This document shows, piece after piece, positions 40,285 to 49,029 of a DNA stretch of 50,060 bases. Source of the stretch: an uncultured Lachnospiraceae bacterium (GTDB lineage Bacteria; Bacillota; Clostridia; Lachnospirales; Lachnospiraceae); NCBI GenBank assembly GCA_902777355.1, contig CACYTU010000063.1, positions 1 through 50,060 on the forward strand, read 5' to 3'. The position numbers were made by a program, and so were the translations under genes. Every line of letters begins with the position of its first letter. Positions within the stretch are counted from its first letter, which is position 1. The notes below the pieces were generated by a model. The model saw only the letters and a program-made list of their open reading frames with translations, was not told the DNA's origin and ran no database searches.

Positions 40285-41571
40285 TTACCGGGTGCCGCAG
40301 AGATTTTTCCACCATACAGGTTCGGGACTGGAAAAAGCCCGCCCGCTGAGTCTTTGAAGAATAACGAAGCCGGAACCGTCTCCGTCGAATATATCGGGAA
40401 ATTGGATTTCCCTGCACCACAAAAGCTGGCCGCGGTTCCTGTGCGGTCCGTCTGCTTTTCTGTTTCCGGGAACAGCGGGAAGCAGGCGGGTTATAGACCG
40501 GTCCAGATCCCTGTTTCCGTATCTGGGATCGAAAAGGATTGGATGTCCGATGGACGCCATATGTACGCGCAGCTGATGAGACCGCCCCGTAATCAGGTCC
40601 GCTTCGACCAGGGTGGCCCTGTATCCGGATAAAACCGGTCGGTAGACAGTCACAGCGTGGCGGCGGACCAGATCATGGTTTTCTGATGACAGATCCCCGG
40701 TCTTTGCCCCTGCTCTCCCGGATAGAATCTCCTGATCCCCGGTATTTGACTGTTTTCTCCAGGACAGAATCTCCTGATCCCCGGTATTTGACTGTTTTCT
40801 CCCGGACAGGATCTCCTGATCCCCGTTATTTACCGCTGCTATGCCCCGAGTGGTCTGACTGTCTTTTGCAGTATTTCCGGCAGTGACCGCTCTGACCGTA
40901 TTGGAATTTCTGTCTTTGATCAGATCTCCCTCGATAGTCCCCGCAGAGGTCAGTCTACCATGTACGACCATACGGTAGGTCTTCCGAATCATCCGGCCGC
41001 GGATGGCTGCGGAGAGTTCCCTGCTTCCCTGCAGGCTTTTGGCGCAGAGGAGGATTCCTCCGGTATTGCGATCCAGGCGGTTACAGACAGAAGGGCGGAA
41101 ACCGGAAGCAGTATCCAACCTGCCGAGGTCACTTCCTTTCCTTTTCTGTCCCAGATACCCCCTGAGCCATTCATTCATGGAAAGATCGCCTGGAGCGGAT
41201 TTTTGGGAGAGGACTCCTGCGGGCTTTATGACGATCAGCACATCCTCATCCTCGTAAAGGACAGGATTTTGGCCCAACAGGGGCTGCAGCCGGCGGAAAG
41301 CGCGCTCATCTTCATCCGCATCTTTCTGCTGACCGGATGAACTGCCCCTGTCGGAAAACTTTTCAATGGTTTCGTCCGACAGATAGAGAACGACCGGATC
41401 GCCCTCTTCCACTTTTTCACTGCCGTCCGCCTTTTTTCCCCGAAGTGTGATGTTTTTTTTGCGGAGCATTTTATAAATAAAAGAAGACGGAGCTCCGGGC
41501 AGTCTGCGTTTCAAATATTTATCCAGACGCTGTCCGCGCTCGTCTCGGCTTACCAGATATTCCCGCATCAT
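40285..41571 (-). CDS. RluA-family pseudouridine synthase with S4 domain and repeat insertion
   Basis: 428 aa. The N-terminal S4 RNA-binding domain is at 10-65 (QRLDKYLKRRLPGAPSSFIYKML). The catalytic core has Asp167 in CNRLDRNTGG, VIKPAGVLSQK, the RKTYRMVVHG strand and GRSHQLRVHMASIGHPI. It is longer than typical RluC/RluD (about 300-330 aa), mainly because of a linker at about 220-300 that contains three 14-residue repeats (GDQEILSGRKQSNT) at 250-291. The insertion lies between conserved strands, so activity may be kept. An ATG three bases later (41568) has slightly better spacing to GGAGG. The target (23S rRNA or tRNA uridine) cannot be told. Confidence 0.92.
   Translation of the reverse strand: MMREYLVSRDERGQRLDKYLKRRLPGAPSSFIYKMLRKKNITLRGKKADGSEKVEEGDPVVLYLSDETIEKFSDRGSSSGQQKDADEDERAFRRLQPLLGQNPVLYEDEDVLIVIKPAGVLSQKSAPGDLSMNEWLRGYLGQKRKGSDLGRLDTASGFRPSVCNRLDRNTGGILLCAKSLQGSRELSAAIRGRMIRKTYRMVVHGRLTSAGTIEGDLIKDRNSNTVRAVTAGNTAKDSQTTRGIAAVNNGDQEILSGRKQSNTGDQEILSWRKQSNTGDQEILSGRAGAKTGDLSSENHDLVRRHAVTVYRPVLSGYRATLVEADLITGRSHQLRVHMASIGHPILFDPRYGNRDLDRSITRLLPAVPGNRKADGPHRNRGQLLWCREIQFPDIFDGDGSGFVILQRLSGRAFSSPEPVWWKNLCGTR
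40699..40824. repeat. 42-bp in-frame tandem repeat inside pseudouridine synthase gene
   Basis: Three 42-bp units encode GDQEILSGRKQSNT, GDQEILSWRKQSNT and GDQEILSGRAGAKT. The first two are almost identical in DNA. The length is a multiple of three, so variation in copy number would stay in frame. Confidence 0.9.
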
Positions 41572-41611
41572 TCCTCCGCTTTATGCAATACTGTTATTAT
41601 ACCCGGTTTGC

Positions 41612-42238
41612 TTACAGAGAAATCGAAAGGATCAGGGCTGCTGCCCTGGCATCTCTGTCAGCTCCGATATTCTTGTCTTTGACCTCTTCCCGCTCGTCTC
41701 CGTCTGTCTCTGCAGTCAGGGCATCCGGTTTTTCCTTATTTCGGACAAGGTCTTTCAGGGCGGCAGTGTATTCGTCGAGGTTCCTGTAGATATCTGCCTT
41801 AAATCCTTCGATCCCCTCTTTTGCCGCCATATCACAAATATGCTGGCCGCAGAGCCTGCAGTCAGTATCCTGCGCTTCAGTCAGCCCCACCAGGAGCCCG
41901 TTTCCAATGGCGGCATGGCTCAGGGAATAAGCGCGCTCATATGATGTCAGATAGAGGTCATACAGTGAATAGCAGCTGCTGATACCGGGAATCTCCTCAA
42001 CCTTCTGCCTTACCCTGTCGGATGCGCTCCGGGCCCTGTAACACATGACTGTCTCCACAATGCTGCGGCCGGTAGGCAGAGCCCCCACTGCTGCTATGAT
42101 TGAAAAGATGTTTTTGTTTGTTTGGAAATGATGGAGGGCTGTAAAATAAATGATCAGCACAGCTGCAAGAAACAGGATCGATTTGACCAGGGAAAATACC
42201 CTTTTCTTTTGAAGATATCCGAAACTTCCTTTTTTCAT
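41612..42238 (-). CDS. Membrane protein of unknown function
   Basis: 208 aa; family not recognised. A basic N-terminus leads into two hydrophobic helices (about 18-36 and 43-60), then a soluble region of about 140 residues with four cysteines, two of them in CRLCGQHIC. A charged C-terminal stretch (EREEVKDKNIGADRD) precedes a hydrophobic end. It lies 40 bases before the pseudouridine synthase gene and may be co-transcribed with it. The cysteine pattern could bind metal; this is a guess. Confidence 0.75.
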   Translation of the reverse strand: MKKGSFGYLQKKRVFSLVKSILFLAAVLIIYFTALHHFQTNKNIFSIIAAVGALPTGRSIVETVMCYRARSASDRVRQKVEEIPGISSCYSLYDLYLTSYERAYSLSHAAIGNGLLVGLTEAQDTDCRLCGQHICDMAAKEGIEGFKADIYRNLDEYTAALKDLVRNKEKPDALTAETDGDEREEVKDKNIGADRDARAAALILSISL

Positions 42239-42280
42239 TTTCTCCCCTCAAAGCAGACAATTCGTTCCTGGCATGAAAGA

Positions 42281-42320
42281 AAAGCCCGGTGCCGTGCCAT
42301 AAAAAGCAAGTCCGGGCTTT
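42281..42320. terminator. Intrinsic terminator
   Basis: Arms AAAGCCCGG (42281-42289) and CCGGGCTTT (42312-42320). On the minus strand the second arm ends in TTTTCTTTC, a usable T-run. It ends the rsmD-coaD-coiled-coil transcript before the next gene. Confidence 0.7.
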
Positions 42321-42374
42321 ATAGAATTTATTTTTATGAAATTTACAGATTAAGTGATTATAGCGCTGCATAAA

Positions 42375-42392
42375 CTGCGCCTGCAGGCGCAG
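42375..42392 (-). terminator. Perfect 18-bp palindrome after coiled-coil gene
   Basis: CTGCGCCTGCAGGCGCAG is a perfect palindrome 18 bases past the stop codon, followed on the minus strand by TTTATG. It may be a first, weak terminator ahead of the one at 42281-42320. Confidence 0.5.
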
Positions 42393-42409
42393 TCCGGAAC
42401 TGACAATGA

Positions 42410-43003
42410 TCAGTTCTCGGGATAGTCTTCCTCGCCCTGGTCCTGTCCGCTCAGGATCTCCTCATTTTGAGGGAGAAGCTCGGTTCGGTTCTGGCGGATC
42501 GTTTCAATATAGCCGCTGAGGCTGTTGTGGAAGTTGGCGAAGATCGCGGTCAGGCTCTCAAGAGACTGAGTGGTATTATCCTCCAGTGTACCCAGCATAT
42601 CATCCATATACTGGGAGGCAGAGGACCTGTAGGCATTGGCTTCCACCACTGCGCGGTCGACGATCTCCTGAGCCTGCTGCTGGGCAAGACGCACAATCTG
42701 ATCTGCCTGCGCATAGGCCTGCTGCATGATCTCATGCTCACTGACCAGCTCATTGGTCTGGATAGTAGCCTCATTGATCAGCTCTTCCGCTTTGCGTCTG
42801 GCATCTTCCAGGATTGCCTCTTTGTTGCTGATGATCCTCTGGTAATGCTTGATCTCTTCAGGTGTCCTTGCGCGCAGTTCCTCCAGAAGCCCGTCCAGCT
42901 CGTCTTTGTCGACGATGATATTGGTCTTGGAAAACTTCTGATAGCGGCAGCTGTCAATATAATCTTCAATCTGATCAATCTGCTGTTCAATCTTACTGCT
43001 CAT
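42410..43003 (-). CDS. Coiled-coil protein (DivIVA-like / ATPase-subunit-H-like)
   Basis: 197 aa, mostly alpha-helical. Residues 1-25 form a short helix, 40-130 a continuous charged coiled coil (RIISNKEAILEDARRKAEELI, QADQIVRLAQQQAQEIVDRA), then a less regular C-terminal region. Such proteins are common in Lachnospiraceae downstream of coaD and are often annotated as V-type ATPase subunit H-like or DivIVA-like, without experimental support that I know of. It lies 56 bases after coaD. A scaffold or cell-division role is inference. Confidence 0.75.
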   Translation of the reverse strand: MSSKIEQQIDQIEDYIDSCRYQKFSKTNIIVDKDELDGLLEELRARTPEEIKHYQRIISNKEAILEDARRKAEELINEATIQTNELVSEHEIMQQAYAQADQIVRLAQQQAQEIVDRAVVEANAYRSSASQYMDDMLGTLEDNTTQSLESLTAIFANFHNSLSGYIETIRQNRTELLPQNEEILSGQDQGEEDYPEN

Positions 43004-43059
43004 ATTTTCTCTCCTCTAAACACATCTCATGTGTATATCAGCCCCTGACTGCGGTCCGG

Positions 43060-43569
43060 TCAGTTCTTTTTCTCAGCCGCCTCTTCCCTCTCGCGGATCT
43101 TCTCCCAGATTTTTTCCTCCACATAAGGGGTGACACATCTGGAAATGTTTCCGTGGAATGCCGCGATTTCTTTCACTCCTGATGAATTCAGGTAAGAGTA
43201 CTTGGCAGAGGTAGTCAGGAAAATGGTATCCAGTTCATTATTGGAAAGCATCCTGTTGGTCTGCGCTAGCTGAAGCTCATATTCGAAATCTGTCACAGCA
43301 CGGAGGCCCCTGATCGAGACATGCGCGCCGATCATCCTTGCATAGTCCACCATCAGCCCATAATAAGAGTCGACATATACATTCGGCATATTTTCGCAGA
43401 CTTTCTGTAACATTCTAACACGTTCATCTACAGAAAACAATGGAGTTTTCGCCTTGTTGTCAAGCACACAGACAGTGACCTTGTCAAACATTCTGGAAGC
43501 TCGCCTTATAATGTCCAGATGTCCTAATGTCACAGGATCGAAACTACCCGGATAAATTGCTGATTTCAT
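43060..43569 (-). CDS. coaD: Phosphopantetheine adenylyltransferase
   Basis: 169 aa. CoaD makes dephospho-CoA from 4'-phosphopantetheine and ATP. The nucleotidyltransferase motif is YPGSFDPVTLGHLDII; ISIRGLRAVTDFEYELQLAQTNR and the LNSSGVKEIAAFHG block are family hallmarks. It lies 14 bases after rsmD, the order typical for Firmicutes. Confidence 0.98.
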   Translation of the reverse strand: MKSAIYPGSFDPVTLGHLDIIRRASRMFDKVTVCVLDNKAKTPLFSVDERVRMLQKVCENMPNVYVDSYYGLMVDYARMIGAHVSIRGLRAVTDFEYELQLAQTNRMLSNNELDTIFLTTSAKYSYLNSSGVKEIAAFHGNISRCVTPYVEEKIWEKIREREEAAEKKN

Positions 43570-43583
43570 AGACTTTTCCTTTC

Positions 43584-44135
43584 TTAGCTTCTTCTTCGGA
43601 TAAAGACATGCCGGTTTGCCCGGTAATTCTTCTCCCTGAAGACCTCAAATCCTGTCTCTTCCAGAAAAGAAAAGTCGGATTCCTGATCTGTCTCCACGAT
43701 AATGCAGGTGTCTTCCGTAATATAAGGCTGCTCATCCAGAGCAATCAGTATTCTTTTAGCCAGATCCGATTTGTAGGGCGGATCCAGATAGACCAGATCC
43801 ACTTCTTTCTCACGTATATGCCGCAGCGCCGCGACAGCATCCTGCCTAAGGAGCACGGCCTCCTCTTCAAAACCTGTTTTGTGCAGATTCTTCAGAATGC
43901 AGGCAATGGCAGGCCTTGCATTTTCTATAAAATAAGCCCGTTTTGCCCCGCGGCTGAGTGCCTCGATCCCGATTCCTCCGCTCCCGGCACATATATCGAG
44001 AAAGATGGATCCCGGAACCTGCATCTGCAGGATATTGAACAGGGTCTCCTTGATCTTGTCCTGTGTGGGACGGGTATCCAGCCCGTCAGGTGTTACGAGC
44101 AGGAGTCTTCGCGCGCTTCCCGCAATAACTCTCAT
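43584..44135 (-). CDS. rsmD: 16S rRNA (guanine966-N2)-methyltransferase
   Basis: About 183 aa. It begins MRVIAGSARR like homologues. The SAM-binding region is FLDICAGSGGIGIEALSRGA, and the catalytic motif is YLDPPYKSD. The start at 44135 has AAGGA eight bases upstream; the ATG at 44144 sits directly on that site. It is co-transcribed with coaD. A TATAAT -10 (44227-44232) about 95 bases upstream may be its promoter. Confidence 0.95.
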   Translation of the reverse strand: MRVIAGSARRLLLVTPDGLDTRPTQDKIKETLFNILQMQVPGSIFLDICAGSGGIGIEALSRGAKRAYFIENARPAIACILKNLHKTGFEEEAVLLRQDAVAALRHIREKEVDLVYLDPPYKSDLAKRILIALDEQPYITEDTCIIVETDQESDFSFLEETGFEVFREKNYRANRHVFIRRRS

Positions 44136-44495
44136 TTTTTTCATTCCTTCCGCTTAAGGTTGATCCGCAAAAACAGATTCGATTTTTTTAACCTGCTTTT
44201 TTTGAAGGTCTTTTGACCTATGCATCATTATATATAAAAACAGACAAAAAATAATACTGTTTTTACCGCGGTTAATTAAATAATTTGTGCATTTTCCGGC
44301 ACATTTCCATTTCTTACCGGGTTCTGACCGGGGCCAGACCCGGTGTAACTGCCTCAGCTGTATATCTGCAGCCATGTCAGTCAGCATCCGGATATGGTCA
44401 GATGTAAAAAACAGAGCCTGTATCCTGTATTCGGTCAGTTTTATAGAACAGCATCTGCATCATGTATCCCGTCAGATGTATGCCTGCATAGGCTG
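44136..44495. other. Spacer between topoisomerase subunit A and rsmD
   Basis: No convincing gene. It holds a hairpin ACCGGGT (44316-44322)/ACCCGGT (44338-44344) with no T-run, an AT-rich part with a TATAAT-like -10 at 44227-44232 (minus strand), and a small palindrome AGGTC-TTTT-GACCT at 44206-44219 just past that -10 that could be an operator. Confidence 0.45.
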
Positions 44496-46802
44496 TCAGA
44501 AACGTTTAGTGCCTTTCGCGTCCCTCTTTGAGAGCTTCAGTTTGGAAATGTCGATCTCTTTGTCATGTATATTGATGACAGCTTTTTGACCGCGTGACAG
44601 CAGCCAGGCATTCTCTACAAAGTCCTGGTCAGCCAGTCTGATGCCGCGGACACCCTGAGCGGTCTTTTTCTGCTCCGGGATGTCCCCGATCTCAAATCTA
44701 AGGAACATTCCTTTTGCGGTCTGAAGCACAATGAATTCCGCGTCCTTGATTTCCGATATAAAGAGGATATTGTCTTCATCTGCCAGCTTGGTAGCTGCCA
44801 CAGTCTTTTTACTGACATCAAATTCAGTGCCGGGCACCGATTTCACAAAGCCCTTCTGTGTCACAAAGAGGACCTTCTCGAGGCGTATGGTCTCCTGTGC
44901 CGCGGCATAGACGATCTCCTCTTTAGTAGTATCATAATTGCTGATATTGTCGACGGGCACACCCTTGTCGCGCATTTTGCCCGCCGGTATATCCGATGTC
45001 CTGAGTGTATAAAGCCTGCCTTCTTTTGTAAACAGACAGATTCTTCCGCTGCTTCTGCAGGGGAAGCAATATGCGGAAGCCTCCCGTACTGCAGCCTCGT
45101 TTCTTGAAAACAGGGCAGTTTCCATAGTTTTGACATATCCGAACCGGTCCATGACAAAGAACAGTTCGCGGTCCTGATTGGCATCCGGAGCGACAAACAC
45201 AGCCTCCTGCCCCTGGATGATCTCAGTCCTGCGGGGCACGCCGTATTTCTTTTTAAAGGAGAGAAGCTCTGACCGGATGACCTTGGTCATGGCGCTCCTG
45301 TTCTCCAGAATATCTTCGTAGCGGTAGATATTGGCGACCGTCTCCTCATGTTCCTTCATCAGGGCCTCGATTTCCAACCCGATCAGGCGGTAGAGACGCA
45401 TATCCAGGATGGCATCCGCCTGTACCTCGGTGAAATTGAGCTGGGCAGCCATTTCCCTGGACAGATCGGAACGGAAACGGATCCCGGTGGTATCTCCCGA
45501 AACGAGACACCTCTTGGCCATTGCCCTGTCCCTGGATCCACGCAGGATCTCTATGATCAGGTCGATCACATTGCAGGCCTGGATCAGGCCCTCCTGAATC
45601 TCCCTTTTCTTCTGCTCTTTCTCGAGCAGTGTTTTGTATTTTCTGCCAGCGATTTCATACTGAAAATCCGCGCTTGCCTCCAAGATCCCGCGCAGGCCCA
45701 GGGTCTCCGGCCTGCCGTCCAGGATTCCCAGCATGTTTACGCCGAATGTGTCCTCCAGCCGGGTCTTTTTGTAGAGAAGGTTTTTAAAATTCTCTACATC
45801 CGTATCCTTGCGGAGTTCTATCACGATCCTGATTCCTTCTTTAGAGGACTGGTTGGTGATATCAATGACGTCATTTGTCACCTTGTTTTCCGCCAGGGCG
45901 GCGACGTCTGAGAGAAACTTGCCGATTCCGGCACCCACCATGGTATAGGGGATCTCGGTGATCACCAGATTGATGTGGCCGCTGCGGCCCTTCTCGGTCT
46001 GGACTTTTCCCCTGATCCGGATCTTTCCCTGCCCGGTCTCATAAATATCCAACAGGTCTTTTTTGTTGACGATGATACCGCCGGTCGGAAAATCAGGACC
46101 CGGGATCAGTCTCATCAGCTTCTCGGTGGAGATGTCCGGGTCGTCCAGAAGGGCCAGCTCCGCATCGATGACTTCAGCCAGATTGTGGGGAGGAGTACTT
46201 GTAGCCATTCCGACCGCTATACCCTCGGATCCGTTGATCAGGAAATTGGGGATGCGGACGGGAAGAACCAGGGGTTCTTTTTCGGTTTCATCGAAATTAG
46301 GCCCGAAATCAGACACATCCTTGTCCAGATCGGCCAGAAAGGCCTCTTCGGTGATCTTCTGCAGCCTGGCTTCGGTGTAACGCATGGCAGCGGCACCATC
46401 ACCTTCTATATTGCCGAAATTCCCATGGCCGTCTACCAGGGGCAGTCCCTTTTTAAACTCCTGCGCCATCACGACCAGAGAGTCATAGATGGAACTGTCG
46501 CCGTGGGGATGATATTTACCCATTGTGTCGCCCACGATGCGGGCGCTCTTTCTGTAAGGACGGTCAGACCGGATCCCGAGTTCATACATATCATAGAGTG
46601 TCCGGCGCTGTACCGGCTTGAGGCCGTCCCTCACATCCGGCAGAGCCCTGGATACGATTACACTCATGGCATAGTCTATATAAGCCTTCTGCATCAGCTC
46701 GGAATATTCGGTGCTTATGATCTGCTCTCCGCCGCCGGTTCCGTCATTAGCGGGCCTGTCAAAAATACCCTCCCGCGAAGTATCATTTTTCTTTTTACTC
46801 AT
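44496..46802 (-). CDS. parC: Type IIA topoisomerase subunit A (ParC/GyrA-like)
   Basis: 768 aa. DNA-cleaving subunit of a type II topoisomerase. The winged-helix domain has HPHGDSSIYDSL (98-109, the quinolone-determining region) and the active-site Tyr142 in AAMRYTEAR. The tower and coiled-coil domains follow, then a six-bladed C-terminal domain from about residue 520. The GyrA-box (QRRGGKG) of gyrases is not visible in that domain, which favours a topoisomerase IV role. It lies 75 bases after its partner subunit B gene. The partner has gyrase-like signatures, so assignment as topo IV or a second gyrase is not settled. Confidence 0.9.
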   Translation of the reverse strand: MSKKKNDTSREGIFDRPANDGTGGGEQIISTEYSELMQKAYIDYAMSVIVSRALPDVRDGLKPVQRRTLYDMYELGIRSDRPYRKSARIVGDTMGKYHPHGDSSIYDSLVVMAQEFKKGLPLVDGHGNFGNIEGDGAAAMRYTEARLQKITEEAFLADLDKDVSDFGPNFDETEKEPLVLPVRIPNFLINGSEGIAVGMATSTPPHNLAEVIDAELALLDDPDISTEKLMRLIPGPDFPTGGIIVNKKDLLDIYETGQGKIRIRGKVQTEKGRSGHINLVITEIPYTMVGAGIGKFLSDVAALAENKVTNDVIDITNQSSKEGIRIVIELRKDTDVENFKNLLYKKTRLEDTFGVNMLGILDGRPETLGLRGILEASADFQYEIAGRKYKTLLEKEQKKREIQEGLIQACNVIDLIIEILRGSRDRAMAKRCLVSGDTTGIRFRSDLSREMAAQLNFTEVQADAILDMRLYRLIGLEIEALMKEHEETVANIYRYEDILENRSAMTKVIRSELLSFKKKYGVPRRTEIIQGQEAVFVAPDANQDRELFFVMDRFGYVKTMETALFSRNEAAVREASAYCFPCRSSGRICLFTKEGRLYTLRTSDIPAGKMRDKGVPVDNISNYDTTKEEIVYAAAQETIRLEKVLFVTQKGFVKSVPGTEFDVSKKTVAATKLADEDNILFISEIKDAEFIVLQTAKGMFLRFEIGDIPEQKKTAQGVRGIRLADQDFVENAWLLSRGQKAVINIHDKEIDISKLKLSKRDAKGTKRF

Positions 46803-46877
46803 TCCTGTGTTCCATATATAATGAAATCGTTCAAATCAAATCTGAAGATCAAATGTTCAGGTCAAATCTGAAGTCTC

Positions 46878-48806
46878 TTAAATGTCAAGCTCTGCGTCCG
46901 CTGCGTGTTCGTAGATGAAATTTCTCCGCGGAGGCACATCAGACCCCATCAAAAGCTCCGTCATATCAGAAGCGGCAATGACATCCTCTATGCGCACCTG
47001 TTTCATGCGGCGACGGGCAGGATCCAGTGTAGTCTCCCATAGCTGGTCAGCATCCATCTCTCCCAGGCCCTTGTAGCGCTGCAGGGTAAAATCAGACTTG
47101 TGCGTCTTGCGGTAACGGGCAAGCGCGTAGTCGTCATAGAGATAGACGCCCTCCCCTCTCTTGGGAATGACTTTGTAGAGCGGGGGCATGGCTATATAGA
47201 CATGTCCCTCATAGATCAGTTCGGGCATGAACCTGTAAAAAAGAGTCAGCAGAAGCGTGGATATATGCGCTCCGTCGACGTCGGCATCCGCCATGATCAC
47301 GATCTTGTCATAGCGAAGCTTAGTGATATCGAAGTCATTGCCATAGCCTTCTGAAAAGCCGCAGCCGAAGGCATTGATCATAGTCTTGATCTCAGCGTTG
47401 GCAAGAATCTTATCAATACTGGCCTTTTCCACGTTCAGGATCTTGCCCCTGATCGGAAGAATGGCCTGGAACATGCGGTCGCGGGCCATTTTCGCGCTGC
47501 CGCCGGCGGAATCACCCTCGACAATGAATATTTCGCACTTTTTGGGATCCCTGCTGGTGCAGTTTGCCAGCTTGCCATTGGAGTCGAAGGAAAACTTCTG
47601 CTTTGTAAGCATGTTGGTCTTGGCCTTCTCCTCAGCCTTACGGATCTTTGCCGCCTTCTCCGCGCATCCGATAACAGACTTGAGAGTATCGAGATTGCGG
47701 TCAAAATACCGGACGATCTCATCACCGACTACCTGGGCGACCGCCTTGGCTGCGTCCTGATTGTCGAGTTTTGTCTTGGTCTGGCCCTCAAATCTGGGGG
47801 CGGGGTGCTTTATGGAGATGACCGCTGTCATACCGTTGCGGATATCTGCTCCGGTGAAATTGGCGTCTTTGTCCTTCAGAGACCCCAGGCTGCGGGCATA
47901 GGTATTGATCACTGTCGTAAAGACAGTTTTGAAGCCGGTCAGATGAGTGCCGCCCTCGGCATTGTAGATATTGTTGCAAAAGCCAAGGACATTTTCATGG
48001 AACTCATTGACATACTGCAAAGCAGCTTCGACTGCGATCCCCTCATACTGGCCGCTGAAGCTGATCACATCTGTCACAGTCTCTTTTTTGCGGTTCAGCG
48101 CGCGTATAAAGCCTGCAATCCCGTCGGGCTCATGATAGGTAACCTCATCAGGTGTCTCGCCACGCAGATCTTTATAGATAATGGTAAGTCCGGGATTCAG
48201 ATAGGCGGTCTCATGGAGACGGCTCTTGACATCCTCCTCCTTAAACCGTGTCTTCTCAAAAATCTCGGGATCAGGCAGGAAATTGATGGTAGTCCCGCTC
48301 TGTTTCGACCGTCCGATAACGGGCAAAAGGCCGTTTTCGAGTTCCTGTTCCGGTTCTCCCCGGGAATACTTATCCTGATAAATAAATCCGTCTCTGGAGA
48401 TGGTGACAGTCATTCTTTCGGACAGAGCGTTGACAACGCTGGATCCGACTCCATGCAGACCGCCGCTGGTTTTATAGGCGTTATTGTCAAACTTTCCTCC
48501 CGCGTGCAGGGTCGTGAAGACGACGCGTTCCGCGCTGACTCCTTTTTCGTGCAGATCGATCGGAATGCCGCGGCCGTTGTCACACACTGTGCAGGAACCG
48601 TCTGCTTCCAGAGTGACACAGATCGTGTCGCAGAATCCGGCCAGATGTTCATCGACAGAATTGTCGACGATCTCATAGATCAGGTGATTGAGGCCGCGCG
48701 TCGACACACTTCCTATATACATTCCGGGTCTTGTGCGCACAGCTTCAAGGCCTTCCAGCACCCTGATGCTGTCGGCCCCGTATTGTTGTTCTGTATGATT
48801 TGTCAT
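46878..48806 (-). CDS. parE: Type IIA topoisomerase subunit B (ParE/GyrB-like)
   Basis: 642 aa ATPase subunit. The GHKL domain shows EIVDNSVDE (45-53), DNGRGIP (76-82) and GGLHGVGSS (115-123); the transducer follows, then the TOPRIM domain with EGDSAGGSA (430-438) and DADVDG (507-512) and a C-terminal QRYKGLGEM block. Segments such as FEGQTKTKLDN and the end RRNFIYEHA...ELDI look more like GyrB than ParE. Upstream of the subunit A gene, with which it must form a heterotetramer. It is called parE here mainly because subunit A lacks a GyrA-box and no origin-linked genes (recF, dnaN) are near. Confidence 0.88.
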   Translation of the reverse strand: MTNHTEQQYGADSIRVLEGLEAVRTRPGMYIGSVSTRGLNHLIYEIVDNSVDEHLAGFCDTICVTLEADGSCTVCDNGRGIPIDLHEKGVSAERVVFTTLHAGGKFDNNAYKTSGGLHGVGSSVVNALSERMTVTISRDGFIYQDKYSRGEPEQELENGLLPVIGRSKQSGTTINFLPDPEIFEKTRFKEEDVKSRLHETAYLNPGLTIIYKDLRGETPDEVTYHEPDGIAGFIRALNRKKETVTDVISFSGQYEGIAVEAALQYVNEFHENVLGFCNNIYNAEGGTHLTGFKTVFTTVINTYARSLGSLKDKDANFTGADIRNGMTAVISIKHPAPRFEGQTKTKLDNQDAAKAVAQVVGDEIVRYFDRNLDTLKSVIGCAEKAAKIRKAEEKAKTNMLTKQKFSFDSNGKLANCTSRDPKKCEIFIVEGDSAGGSAKMARDRMFQAILPIRGKILNVEKASIDKILANAEIKTMINAFGCGFSEGYGNDFDITKLRYDKIVIMADADVDGAHISTLLLTLFYRFMPELIYEGHVYIAMPPLYKVIPKRGEGVYLYDDYALARYRKTHKSDFTLQRYKGLGEMDADQLWETTLDPARRRMKQVRIEDVIAASDMTELLMGSDVPPRRNFIYEHAADAELDI

Positions 48807-48900
48807 TTATTTTTTCCTGTAGAATTATAAAATCCAATCTCATAGTAAACGGATGCCGGCCATAGGACAGCATCCGCCCGTTAATTCCATATCAGTTCAG

Positions 48901-49010
48901 ACTTTACCCCTGCATTAATCAGACTTTACCCCTGCATGAATCAGGCTTTACCCCTGCATGAATCAGGCTTTACCCCTGCATGAATCAGGCTTTAACCCCG
49001 CATTAAGTTC
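48901..49010. repeat. 22-bp tandem repeat, five copies
   Basis: Units of GCTTTACCCCTGCATGAATC plus AG start at 48901, 48923, 48945, 48967 and 48989; the outer ones are slightly diverged. They lie between the degV stop and the topoisomerase subunit B start. A GGATGC/GCATCC hairpin (about 48851-48875) adjoins them. Confidence 0.9.
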
Positions 49011-49029
49011 TTGAATCCCGCTAAAGCGG

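Noticed and set aside
44154-44387. 77-codon minus-strand open frame upstream of rsmD
   Set aside because: No ribosome binding site, no recognisable family, and it runs through promoter-like AT-rich sequence.
47805-48830. 341-codon plus-strand open frame
   Set aside because: It is antisense to the topoisomerase subunit B gene and shows no recognisable domain.
48901-49010. Possible CRISPR array
   Set aside because: The units abut directly without spacers and no cas gene is near; it is a simple tandem repeat.
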